From VFMC01 sp037131575 (GTDB lineage Bacteria; Actinomycetota; Acidimicrobiia; Acidimicrobiales; Ilumatobacteraceae): DNA of 20,591 nt. A program made the translations under genes and the position numbers. The stretch lies in contig JBAXQV010000030.1 in the NCBI GenBank assembly GCA_037131575.1, positions 1 through 20,591 of the forward strand. Direction: 5' to 3'. Below, in pieces: positions 7,399 through 14,682 of this stretch; position 1 is the first letter of the stretch, and every line of letters begins with the position of its first letter. Under the pieces are notes generated by a model, which saw only the letters and a list, made by a program, of their open reading frames with translations, did no database searches and had not been told where the DNA came from.

Positions 7399-8721
7399 AT
7401 GGGGGAACGTCGAGTTCGAGTGATGTGGTGCGACCTCAATGGGTTGTCGCACGGTCGGTATGTGCCTGAGCGGCGCCTGAACGAGCATGGTCACCACGCG
7501 GTGACCACGCTCACGATGGGCATCGATGGTGAGATCCAGATGGTGGAGGGGTACGCGGCCGATGTCGGGTTCCCCGACATGTCCACCGTGCCGCGGCTCG
7601 AAACGCGGCGGCCCGGTTGGGAGACCGGCACCGATGTCGTCATCGCCGACCTCGAGTACCAGCACGCCCCGTTGGCGTTGGCGCCGCGCACTGCGCTCGC
7701 CAACGCCGTCGAGGCGTGGCGGGCCCTCGGCTACGAGCCGATGCTCGGCTTCGAGATGGAGTTCTACGTGATGCAGCCCGACGCCTCGGCGCCGGGTGGC
7801 TACGTGCCGCTGCACATCCCGTCGCACCGCGTGTACGGAGTGGGCCGTGGTGGCGACACCTCGGGGCTGATGTTCGACTTCTTCGACGCGGCCGAGCACT
7901 GCGAACTCGATCTCGAGGGGATGATGGGCGAGTTCAGCCCCGGCCAGATGGAGCTGAACATGAAGTACGGCCCGGCGCTCGATGCCGCCGACCGAGCATT
8001 CATATGCAAGGAGATGACCCGCGAGCTCGCCGCCGAGAAGGGCTACGTGGTCACCTATATGGGTCGCCCCAGCCCGGTGTTGGTGGGCAGTGGCCTGCAC
8101 ATCAACTTCTCGGTGTCGCCCCTCGACGGTGGACCGAACGCGTTCGACGACGTGCACGCCGAACACGGCATCTCGCAGCTGTGCCGCCAGAGCATCGGCG
8201 GCCTCCTGCGTCACCACGAGGGCCTCGCCCTGATGTCGGCCCCCACGGTGAACAGCTACCGCCGCCTCATCCCTGGCATCATCGCCGGCTACTGGGCCAA
8301 CTGGGGCCTCGACAACCGCTTCTCCACCTACCGCATCCCCGGCGAGCGAGGCGCGGCCACCCGCATCGAAAACCGCATGCCGTGCGGCTCGGCCAATCCC
8401 TACCTGGCTGCCGCGGCCATGCTGAACATGGCGCTGGTGGGTGTGTCGGAGGGGCTCGACTGCGGCGACCCGCAGATCGGCGACTCCGACAGCGAACCCA
8501 ACACCGACCGCCACACGCCGCACTCGCTGGCTGAGGCCATCGCCGCGTACGAGGCCGACACGGTGCTGCAGGAGGCCATGGGTGCCGACCTCAGCCGGAC
8601 GTATCTGGAACTGCGTCGTTACGACCTGCAGCGCTTCCTCGGCGCCGGCAACGAGTGGACCGACGACGCCGGCGGTGTGCTGACCGACTGGGAGATGGAG
8701 AACTACCTCCACCTCTACTGA
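7399..8721 (+). CDS. Glutamine synthetase-like gamma-glutamyl amine ligase
   Basis: A 440-residue member of the glutamine synthetase superfamily, which couples ATP hydrolysis to joining glutamate with ammonia or an amine. Conserved GS elements are present: VRVMWCDLNGLSHGRYVP at the N-terminus, GFEMEFYV (metal-binding Glu pair), GSGLHINFSV, TVNSYRRLIPG and RIENRMPCGSANPYL. Its divergence from housekeeping GlnA and its neighbours (APC permease upstream, PuuD-like hydrolase at 13345) favour a gamma-glutamylamine synthetase role (PuuA-, IpuC- or aniline-TdnQ-like). A GTG at 7381 would add six residues; ATG 7399 is preferred because a -10-like TACATT lies 8 bases before it. The stop codon lies inside a triplicated 15-base repeat. 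The amine substrate is unknown. Confidence 0.88.
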   Translation: MGERRVRVMWCDLNGLSHGRYVPERRLNEHGHHAVTTLTMGIDGEIQMVEGYAADVGFPDMSTVPRLETRRPGWETGTDVVIADLEYQHAPLALAPRTALANAVEAWRALGYEPMLGFEMEFYVMQPDASAPGGYVPLHIPSHRVYGVGRGGDTSGLMFDFFDAAEHCELDLEGMMGEFSPGQMELNMKYGPALDAADRAFICKEMTRELAAEKGYVVTYMGRPSPVLVGSGLHINFSVSPLDGGPNAFDDVHAEHGISQLCRQSIGGLLRHHEGLALMSAPTVNSYRRLIPGIIAGYWANWGLDNRFSTYRIPGERGAATRIENRMPCGSANPYLAAAAMLNMALVGVSEGLDCGDPQIGDSDSEPNTDRHTPHSLAEAIAAYEADTVLQEAMGADLSRTYLELRRYDLQRFLGAGNEWTDDAGGVLTDWEMENYLHLY

Positions 8722-8760
8722 GTCGGCAGGTACTGAGTCGGCAGGTACTGAGTCGGCAGG
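8716..8760 (+). repeat. Three exact 15-base tandem repeats spanning the GS-like stop codon
   Basis: TACTGAGTCGGCAGG occurs three times without a mismatch (8716-8730, 8731-8745, 8746-8760). The first copy holds the last Tyr codon and the TGA stop of the GS-like gene. As the unit length is a multiple of three, each copy repeats an in-frame TGA. It looks like recent slipped-strand amplification. Confidence 0.9.
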
Positions 8761-8765
8761 CCCAG

Positions 8766-8808
8766 CCGCCGGTTCGGTGCCCCGGGTTCAGTGCCCCGTG
8801 GTTCAGTG
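8766..8808 (-). repeat. Three degenerate 14-15-base tandem repeats spanning the ALDH stop codon
   Basis: Read on the minus strand the units are CACTGAACCACGGGG (8808-8794), CACTGAACCCGGGG (8793-8780) and CACCGAACCGGCGG (8779-8766). The first contains the final His codon and the TGA of the aldehyde dehydrogenase. The array directly faces the exact repeat array at the end of the convergent GS-like gene. Confidence 0.75.
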
Positions 8809-10287
8809 TGTCGTGCCGTCGAGCACCTGGAACATCTTCAGGTCGCTGTAGAAGTCGAGCGCGTAATCGCCGCCTTCGCGGCCGATACCGCTGATGCCGC
8901 ACCCGCCGAACGGCGCGGTGAGGTCGCGCACCAGGAAGCAGTTGGTCCAGATGGTGCCTGCTCGCACGGCCCGGCCCATCCGCTCGGCCCGTTCCTGCGA
9001 CGAGGTGTACACGATGGCCGACAGTCCGTAGGCGGTGCTGTTTGCCAGGCGCACGGCCTCGGCCTCGTCGGCGAACGTCTGGAACGTGAGCACCGGCCCG
9101 AACACCTCGTGCTGTACGACCTCGCTGTCGTTGCTGCGTGGTTCGACGAGCGTGGGCTCGTACCACAGGCCGTCGTCGCCACCGAGCGGCGAGCGAGCGC
9201 CGCCGCGCAGCACGGTGTCGCCGTTGGTGCGTGCCCGCTCGACGAACCCGGCCACCCGTGCGGCATGCTCGGGGTGGATCATCGGGCTGATCGTGGTGGA
9301 GGGGTCGCGTGAATCGCCCAGCACGTGCTGGTCGGCGAAGTGGTGGAACAGCCGCAGGAACTCGTCGCGCGCCGACACCTCGACCAGCAACCGGGTACCG
9401 GCCAGGCACACCTGGCCCGAATCGTCGAACTGTCCGGCGGCCTTCTTCGCCGCGGCCTCGAGGTCGGCGTCGGCGAACACGATGAACGGCCCTTTGCCGC
9501 CCAACTCGGCGGTGAAGGGCACGATGTTGCCGGCCGCTGCCCGGCCGATGTGGCGGGCCGTCTCGGGCGAACCGGTGAAGCTGATGCGCTTCAGGCGGGG
9601 GTCGGCCACCAGCGCCGCGCCCACCTCCTCGCCGATGCCCTGCACCACGTTGAAAACGCCGGGCGGCATTCCCGCGGCGTGGCACAGGTCGGCCAGCAGG
9701 CTGCAGCTGAGCGGGCTCCACTCGGCGGGCTTCAGGACCACGGTGTTGCCCGCCGCCAGCGCCGGCGCGCACTTCCACGTGCTCAGCATGAACGGGGCGT
9801 TCCACGGGGTGATCACCACGGTGGGCCCGGCCGGCATGCGCATCACTCGGTTGGCCGTGCCGTTCGACGACCACACCCGTTCGGTGTACTGCTCGGCCAG
9901 GTCGGCGTAGGCGCGGAAGTTGCGGGCCCCGCGCGACAGCACACGCAGGCGCAGGCTCTCCTCCAGCATCGCCATGTCGAGGCACTCGACGGTGGCCAGC
10001 GACGGCACATGCTCGTCGATGAGATCGGCAACACGGCGCATCACCTCACCACGGCCGTGCACACCCATGGCCGCCCACTCGGGGAACGCCTCGACCGCGG
10101 CGCTCACCGCTTGCTCGGCCACCGCGGCGTCGCCGCGCGACACGTCGGCCAACGTCACCGACCAGTCGAGCGGCGAGCGGTCGTCGAACGTGGCGGCACT
10201 GGCCACCCGGCGGCCGCCGATGTAATGGTCGGTGCTCACCGGCACACCGCCCACGTCGGTGCGGTTGCCTCCTTGGAACGGGCTCAC
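8803..10287 (-). CDS. Aldehyde dehydrogenase, hydroxymuconic semialdehyde type (HpaE/XylG-like)
   Basis: A 494-residue NAD(P)-dependent aldehyde dehydrogenase. Motifs include TPWNAPF with Asn163, the cofactor segment SFTGSPETAR, FTAELGGKGP with general base Glu261, and SGQVCLAGTRL with nucleophile Cys294. The C-terminal NCFLVRDLTAPFGG followed by GIGREGGDYALDFYSD is the pattern I associate with 2-hydroxymuconic and 5-carboxymethyl-2-hydroxymuconic semialdehyde dehydrogenases, fitting oxidation of the extradiol cleavage product. The GTG at 10287 overlaps the FAH stop (GTGA) and has GAGGG 7-8 bases upstream. A GTG at 10239 (MSTDHYIGG) also fits, with AAGGAGG (10274-10268) further upstream, and would remove 16 residues. 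A PuuC-type role is possible but less well supported. Confidence 0.9.
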   Translation of the reverse strand: MSPFQGGNRTDVGGVPVSTDHYIGGRRVASAATFDDRSPLDWSVTLADVSRGDAAVAEQAVSAAVEAFPEWAAMGVHGRGEVMRRVADLIDEHVPSLATVECLDMAMLEESLRLRVLSRGARNFRAYADLAEQYTERVWSSNGTANRVMRMPAGPTVVITPWNAPFMLSTWKCAPALAAGNTVVLKPAEWSPLSCSLLADLCHAAGMPPGVFNVVQGIGEEVGAALVADPRLKRISFTGSPETARHIGRAAAGNIVPFTAELGGKGPFIVFADADLEAAAKKAAGQFDDSGQVCLAGTRLLVEVSARDEFLRLFHHFADQHVLGDSRDPSTTISPMIHPEHAARVAGFVERARTNGDTVLRGGARSPLGGDDGLWYEPTLVEPRSNDSEVVQHEVFGPVLTFQTFADEAEAVRLANSTAYGLSAIVYTSSQERAERMGRAVRAGTIWTNCFLVRDLTAPFGGCGISGIGREGGDYALDFYSDLKMFQVLDGTTH

Positions 10288-11189
10288 TGCATGCCCTCGG
10301 GCAGCTTCGGCCGCACCCGCGGGAAGGGCAGTTCCTCGCGCTCGGTGGCCCGCGGTCGACGCTGCCCGCGCAGCGGCCAGTCGCCGCCCATGGCCGTGCT
10401 GAGCACCTCTTCGGTCTCGGTGGGCTGGGCGCCAATCTCGTCGCTCACCGGCACCGGGCCCTCGACGATGGTGTTGGTGAGCGCCCCGAGGCCTTCCACC
10501 TCCACCGTCACCACATCGCCGGGCTGCACGCTGCGGCTGATGGCGGGGGTGCCCGACAAGATGACGTCGCCGGGCACCAGGGTGATGAGCCGGGCGATGT
10601 CGGCGACGAGGTAGTGCATGTCCCACGCCATCTCGTCGGTGCTGCCGTCTTGTTTCACCACGCCGTTCACCAGCGTGCGGATGCGCTTGCCACGGAAATC
10701 CCAATCGGTGACGAGGCCGGGGCCCAGCGGGCACAGCGTGTCGGCACCCTTCACCCGCAGCATCGAGCCGCTGTCGGTGTCGCGGAAGTCGTGCAGGCCG
10801 TAGTCGTTGGCCACCGTGTAGCCGGCGATGTAGTCGCCCGCTTCGGCGTGGCTGACGTTGCGGCAGGCGCGGCCGATGACGATGGCCACCTCACCCTCGA
10901 AGTTCAGCCACTTGCAGTTGCTGGGCCGCACCACCGCGGCGCCGTGCGCGTTCAGCGCGCTGACCGGTTTGTGGAAGTAGGTGGGGGCGGGCGGCAGCGA
11001 CACGCCGAACTCCTGCACCCGGCTGACGTGGTTGAGGTGGCAGCAAATGATCTTCGTCGGCTCCACCGGGGGCAGGTGCACGGCTTGGTCGGCGGCCACG
11101 GTGCGGCCGTCGCGGGCGACGAGCAGGTCGCCCTCGCGCACCATCACGGTGGCGTAGCCGTCGAGCAGGATGCGGCGGATGTCGGCCAT
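10284..11189 (-). CDS. Fumarylacetoacetate hydrolase (FAH) family enzyme
   Basis: A 301-residue FAH-superfamily protein, a group that includes hydrolases, isomerases and decarboxylases of aromatic meta-cleavage pathways such as HpaG. The metal site is visible as Glu98 and Glu100 in NFEGEVAIVIG and Asp129 in YTVANDYGLHD. A conserved Lys147 lies in LRVKGADTLCPLGP, and the C-terminal VPGDVILSGTPA and QPGDVVTVEVEGLGALTNTI are typical. The first ~45 residues are an N-terminal lead-in. A hydrophilic tail of about 50 residues after EGPVPV is longer than in compact members. ATG 11189 has GGGAAGGGAA upstream. It is the first gene of a pair with the ALDH (4-base overlap), so isomerisation or decarboxylation of the ALDH product is inferred. 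Confidence 0.9.
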   Translation of the reverse strand: MADIRRILLDGYATVMVREGDLLVARDGRTVAADQAVHLPPVEPTKIICCHLNHVSRVQEFGVSLPPAPTYFHKPVSALNAHGAAVVRPSNCKWLNFEGEVAIVIGRACRNVSHAEAGDYIAGYTVANDYGLHDFRDTDSGSMLRVKGADTLCPLGPGLVTDWDFRGKRIRTLVNGVVKQDGSTDEMAWDMHYLVADIARLITLVPGDVILSGTPAISRSVQPGDVVTVEVEGLGALTNTIVEGPVPVSDEIGAQPTETEEVLSTAMGGDWPLRGQRRPRATEREELPFPRVRPKLPEGMQ

Positions 11190-11225
11190 GGCGCTGGGTT
11201 CCCTTCCCGTCCAAAAGTGTTTCGG

Positions 11226-11246
11226 GGCCAAACTATAGTGGCCACC
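11226..11246. promoter_or_regulatory. Bidirectional promoter with palindromic -10 (ACTATAGT)
   Basis: ACTATAGT at 11232-11239 is a perfect 8-base palindrome, so TATAGT reads as a -10 hexamer on both strands. On the plus strand it ends 7 bases before the ATG at 11247, implying a leaderless decarboxylase-family mRNA. On the minus strand it leaves a leader of about 35 bases with a purine-rich ribosome site before the FAH start. GGCC blocks (11226-11229, 11240-11243) flank it. Neither direction has a clear -35 element. Confidence 0.55.
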
Positions 11247-12050
11247 ATGACCGCACAGAACGGGTTCACCTTCCCTCGCACAGCCCTGGGCGGCGCCTCC
11301 ATCTTGCCGCACATGCCGTGGCACTACAGCGGCGACCTCGTCACCGTCGAGTACCGCACCGATCCGGCCCGTGTGGCCGAGCTGCTGCCCGAGCCGCTCA
11401 CCCTGGTGCCCGACGACATGGACCCCGGCGCCGTCGCGGTCATCTCGGCCGACTGGCAGAGCTGCGGCGACGACTTCGCCGAACTCGACGACCCCATCCG
11501 CGCCCAGTACAAAGAGGCGTTCGTCGTGGTGCGCTGCATGTATCGCGGCACGGTGTACAGCCGGTGCGTCTACATCTGGGTCGACAAGGACTTCGCCCTC
11601 GTGCGCGGCCACTTCCAGGGCTACCCGAAGAAGTTGGGCAGCATCTGGCAGACCCGGCCCGTCACCGTCGGCAAGGCCGGCCCACGCATCGCTCCGGGCG
11701 GGCGCTTCGCCGCCACCGTTGCGTACCACGACCGGCGCATCCTCGACCTGCGCGTCACCCTGCGCGACCAGAGCGCCACCAACGGCTTCGTGAACGGGCA
11801 CCCGATGGTTCACTCGCGGTTCATGCCGCGCATCGAGGGCGACGGCACCGACAGCTATCACGAATTGGTCACGATGAGCGGCCGCGACGTCGATCTGGGC
11901 CAGGCCTGGAGCGGCGACGGCGAGATCGACCTGCACCACAGCCCGGTGGAGGAACTGCACCGGTTGGAGGTGCGCGAGGTCATCGGCGGCTACTTCCGCC
12001 AGGTGGGCACCACGTTCGCCGGTGGCACCACGTTGGAGCAGCAGGCATGA
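11247..12050 (+). CDS. Acetoacetate decarboxylase (ADC) family protein
   Basis: A 267-residue protein of the ADC fold. Members decarboxylate beta-keto acids or carry out aldol/hydratase chemistry through a Schiff-base lysine. The signature GYPKKL places the candidate Schiff-base Lys128 next to Lys129, which in the clostridial enzyme lowers the lysine pKa. Upstream, PARVAELLPEPLTLVPD and the segment CVYIWVDKDFALVRGHFQ are usual for the family. The ATG follows a -10-like TATAGT by 7 bases with no Shine-Dalgarno, so leaderless translation is likely. The stop overlaps the P450 start by 4 bases. In an aromatic-degradation setting it may act on a keto acid from the cleaved ring, but true acetoacetate decarboxylation is not shown. 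Confidence 0.85.
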   Translation: MTAQNGFTFPRTALGGASILPHMPWHYSGDLVTVEYRTDPARVAELLPEPLTLVPDDMDPGAVAVISADWQSCGDDFAELDDPIRAQYKEAFVVVRCMYRGTVYSRCVYIWVDKDFALVRGHFQGYPKKLGSIWQTRPVTVGKAGPRIAPGGRFAATVAYHDRRILDLRVTLRDQSATNGFVNGHPMVHSRFMPRIEGDGTDSYHELVTMSGRDVDLGQAWSGDGEIDLHHSPVEELHRLEVREVIGGYFRQVGTTFAGGTTLEQQA

Positions 12051-13348
12051 GCAGCGGCCCCGACCTCGACCGCGACGGCAACGTGGTGTTCGGCCCCGAC
12101 GATCTCGACATCGTCGACCCCGACTCGTACCTGAACGGCTTCCCGCACGCCACGTTCAAGCGGCTGCGCGACACCCAGCCCGTCAGCTGGTGGCCCGAAC
12201 ACGACGGTGGCAAAGGGTTTTGGGCCGTCACCCGCTACACCGACCTGCTGTACGTGAGCCAGCACGTCGAGCTGTTCAGCAGCGCCCAGGGCATTACCCT
12301 GGAAGAGATCGAAGGCGACGACTTCGAACTGCGCCGCAACATGCTCGAGTACGACCCGCCCGAACACACCCGCTACCGGCGTCTGGTGAGCAAGCCCTTC
12401 AGTCGCCGTGAGGTGTATAGCTACGAAGAGGCCATCCGTGGGCTGGCCCGCAGCGTGGTGCTCGAGGCCCGCGAGCAGGGCGACCGGTTCGAGTTCGTCG
12501 ACCGGGTGGCCAAGCAGTTGCCGATGCGCATGCTCGGTCGCCTGCTGGGCGTGCCCGACAGCGACGGCGACTGGCTGGTCGAGCGTGGCGACGCGCTGCT
12601 GGGCAACTTCGACCCGGAGATGACCGAGCACCCGGTGGGCCTCACCGACACCGACGAGTTCAAGCACATCCCGTTCCGGTCGCCGGCGGCGCTCGACCTG
12701 TACCGCTACGCCGAGGCGCAGGCCGAACAGCGCCGCGCCTGCCCGGCGCACGACGTGATCACCAAACTGCTCGAGCCCACCATCGACGGCGAGGCCATCA
12801 CTGATCTCGAGTTCAAGAACTTCTTCGTGCTGATGGTCAGCGCCGGCAACGACACCACCCGCTACACGATGGCTGCCGGGCTGAAGGCGCTGGCCGAGCG
12901 TCCCGACCAGTTCGCCCAGTTGCGCCAGGCGTGCATCGACGGCAACAGCGCAGTGGTCGAGCGGGCGGTGGAAGAGGTACTGCGCTGGGGCACCGTCACG
13001 ATGCACTTCCGGCGCACCGCCACCACCGACACCGAACTGCAGGGCCAGCAGATCCGCACGGGCGACAAGGTGGTCATCTGGTTCAGCTCGGCCGACTACG
13101 ACGAGCGCCAGTTCCCCGACCCGTTCCGCTTCGACATCAACCGCACCCCCAACGACCAGGTGGCGTTCAACCTGCGCAGCCCGCATCTGTGCCTCGGGGC
13201 GCAGTTGGCCCGCATGGAACTGAAGGTGGTGTTCGAGGAGTTGCTGCCGCGGCTGACCAGCGTGGAGATCGACGGCCCGATCGAGCGGCTGCGCAGCAAC
13301 TTCATCTGCGGGATGAAGCGCCTGCCCGTGAAGGTGCAGTGGGCGTGA
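12047..13348 (+). CDS. Cytochrome P450 with atypical heme-binding loop
   Basis: A 433-residue soluble bacterial P450 monooxygenase, with no N-terminal membrane anchor. Present are EYDPPEHTRYRRLVSKPF (102-118), the I-helix oxygen-activation motif AGNDTT (266-271), Glu310-x-x-Arg313 in EEVLR, MHFRRTA (319-325) and FPDPFRFD. The heme-ligand loop reads FNLRSPHLCLG (374-384) with Cys382, whereas the usual form is F-G-x-G-x-x-H-x-C-x-G; both early glycines are replaced (Asn375, Arg377). The overall pattern is closest to CYP124/125/142-type actinobacterial enzymes by eye. No ferredoxin or reductase is nearby. The ATGA overlap with the ADC gene and the GTGA overlap with the next gene indicate one operon. 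The substrate is unknown. Confidence 0.93.
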   Translation: MSSGPDLDRDGNVVFGPDDLDIVDPDSYLNGFPHATFKRLRDTQPVSWWPEHDGGKGFWAVTRYTDLLYVSQHVELFSSAQGITLEEIEGDDFELRRNMLEYDPPEHTRYRRLVSKPFSRREVYSYEEAIRGLARSVVLEAREQGDRFEFVDRVAKQLPMRMLGRLLGVPDSDGDWLVERGDALLGNFDPEMTEHPVGLTDTDEFKHIPFRSPAALDLYRYAEAQAEQRRACPAHDVITKLLEPTIDGEAITDLEFKNFFVLMVSAGNDTTRYTMAAGLKALAERPDQFAQLRQACIDGNSAVVERAVEEVLRWGTVTMHFRRTATTDTELQGQQIRTGDKVVIWFSSADYDERQFPDPFRFDINRTPNDQVAFNLRSPHLCLGAQLARMELKVVFEELLPRLTSVEIDGPIERLRSNFICGMKRLPVKVQWA

Positions 13349-14097
13349 GCGTCGCCAGTACCGCCGGCGCCCGGCGCAAGCCGCTGATCGGGTTGTCGGG
13401 GCGGCGCATGCCCGCCGAGGCCGTGCCGGTGTTCGACTACGTGGCGCTGCGCGGTGAAGAACTCGACGTGCACCTCAGCGAGTTCCCGAAGGCGATCGAG
13501 AAGGCAGGCGGGCTGCCCGTGCAGCTCACCCGCAACAGCGATGCCGAACAGATCGTCGAGCGTCTCGACGGCCTGGTGATGACCGGCGGTGCCGACCCCG
13601 ACCCGGCGCTGTACGGCGAAGCGCCGCACCCACAGTTGGGTGTGGTCGAGCGTGGCCGCGACGACTGGGAGCTGGCGCTCATCGGTGCCGCGCTGGCAGC
13701 GCGGGTGCCGATGCTGTGCGTCTGCCGCGGCGCGCAGTTGCTGAACATCGCCCTCGGCGGCACCCTCATCCAGCACCTCGACCTTCCCGAACACGGTCGG
13801 TGGGACCAGCCGCGCATCGACCGCTGCCACACGGTGCGGGTGACGGCCGGGTCGCGGGCGGCCGAGCTGTACGGACCCGAGACCTCGACCAACAGCCTCC
13901 ACCACCAGGCCGTCGGTCGCCACGGTGCAGGCCTAGTGGTGACGGGCACCACCGACGACGGAGTGGTCGAGGCGTTCGAGGTGGAGGGTCGGCCCGAGGT
14001 GTTCGCCGTGCAGTGGCATCCCGAGATGCTCAGCGACCAGGTCGACCCGGCGTTCCTGTGGCTCGTGCGCGAGGCCGCCGCGTTCGGCACCCGCTGA
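13345..14097 (+). CDS. Class I glutamine amidotransferase / gamma-glutamyl hydrolase (PuuD-like, peptidase C26)
   Basis: A 250-residue class I amidotransferase-fold hydrolase. The catalytic triad is visible as Cys127 in VCRGAQLLN, and His225 and Glu227 in VQWHPE. N-terminal KPLIGLSGR and VMTGGADPDPALYGE, and later SLHHQAV, match PuuD, which cleaves the gamma-glutamyl bond of gamma-glutamyl-GABA. Related proteins (TdnT/AtdA2) accompany GS-like ligases in aniline degradation. The GTG start overlaps the P450 stop by 4 bases. With the GS-like ligase at 7399 it forms the attach/release pair of a gamma-glutamylation pathway; this link is inferred because the two genes are in different transcription units. 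It converges on the MarR gene, 6 bases away. Confidence 0.9.
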   Translation: MSVASTAGARRKPLIGLSGRRMPAEAVPVFDYVALRGEELDVHLSEFPKAIEKAGGLPVQLTRNSDAEQIVERLDGLVMTGGADPDPALYGEAPHPQLGVVERGRDDWELALIGAALAARVPMLCVCRGAQLLNIALGGTLIQHLDLPEHGRWDQPRIDRCHTVRVTAGSRAAELYGPETSTNSLHHQAVGRHGAGLVVTGTTDDGVVEAFEVEGRPEVFAVQWHPEMLSDQVDPAFLWLVREAAAFGTR

Positions 14098-14103
14098 TCA
14101 GGC

Positions 14104-14625
14104 CTACAGGTCGATCGCGTCGACCGTGCGCAAGATGGTGCGCAGGCTGCGGGCCAGATCGACCAGTTCGTCCTCGGTGAGCGCCTGGGTGACCATGGCC
14201 TCGTGGCGGTTGAAGGCGGGCATGATCTCATCGACCGCCTTGCGGCCCTTGGCTGTGAGCGAGGCCACCACCCGGCGGCCGTCGGCGCGGTCGCCCTTGC
14301 GGCGCAGCATGCCGCGGGTCTCGAGCGTCTTCATCACGCCGGTGAGGGTGGCTGCGGTGACACCGGCCTCGGCCGCCAGCGAGCGGGCATCCATCTCGCC
14401 CCACACCCGCAGCACGAACAGCGACGTGAAGGCGCTCCACGACAGATCGTGCTCGGCGAGGATGCCGTTCTCCATGTGGTTCCGCACTGCGGTGGCGGCG
14501 CGGAAGATGTTGCTGACGGCGGTGAGGGCCTGCAGGTCGAGGTCGAGTCCGTCGAACGCGGCGTGTACGTCGCGCTCGGCCTTCACCAGGTCGTGGTCGT
14601 CGTCGGAAGCGAACAAGCGGGGCAC
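14104..14625 (-). CDS. MarR family winged-helix transcriptional regulator
   Basis: A regulator of about 173 residues. The recognition helix region DARSLAAEAGVTAATLTGVMKTLETRGMLRR and the wing GDRADGRRVVASLTAKGR are standard MarR features, flanked by dimerisation helices (IFRAATAVRNHMENGIL and DELVDLARSLRTILRTV). MarR proteins usually repress neighbouring catabolic or efflux genes and release DNA on binding an aromatic ligand. The start is uncertain: GTG 14625 gives MPRLFASDDD, while ATG 14664 would add 13 residues; neither has a strong ribosome site. It lies between the catabolic operon and the ABC exporter genes, 127 bases downstream of the latter and on the same strand, so it could control either. 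The remnant of a cupin gene occupies its upstream region. Confidence 0.88.
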   Translation of the reverse strand: MPRLFASDDDHDLVKAERDVHAAFDGLDLDLQALTAVSNIFRAATAVRNHMENGILAEHDLSWSAFTSLFVLRVWGEMDARSLAAEAGVTAATLTGVMKTLETRGMLRRKGDRADGRRVVASLTAKGRKAVDEIMPAFNRHEAMVTQALTEDELVDLARSLRTILRTVDAIDL

Positions 14626-14682
14626 GGCGCCAGTCTCGCGGACGGGTAGACCCGCGCACCGCATGGGCGCTGCGTTCGTGAA

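Noticed and set aside
7384..8712. A 442-residue minus-strand open frame
   Set aside because: It mirrors the GS-like gene almost exactly and has no recognisable family signature.
8716..8808. CRISPR array
   Set aside because: The units are directly tandem, only 14-15 bases long, have no spacers and there are no cas genes.
7399..14097. A plain putrescine (Puu) pathway
   Set aside because: The ligase, hydrolase and permease fit, but the aldehyde dehydrogenase has the semialdehyde-type VRDL-x-x-PFGG ending and the P450, extradiol dioxygenase and FAH genes have no place in that pathway.
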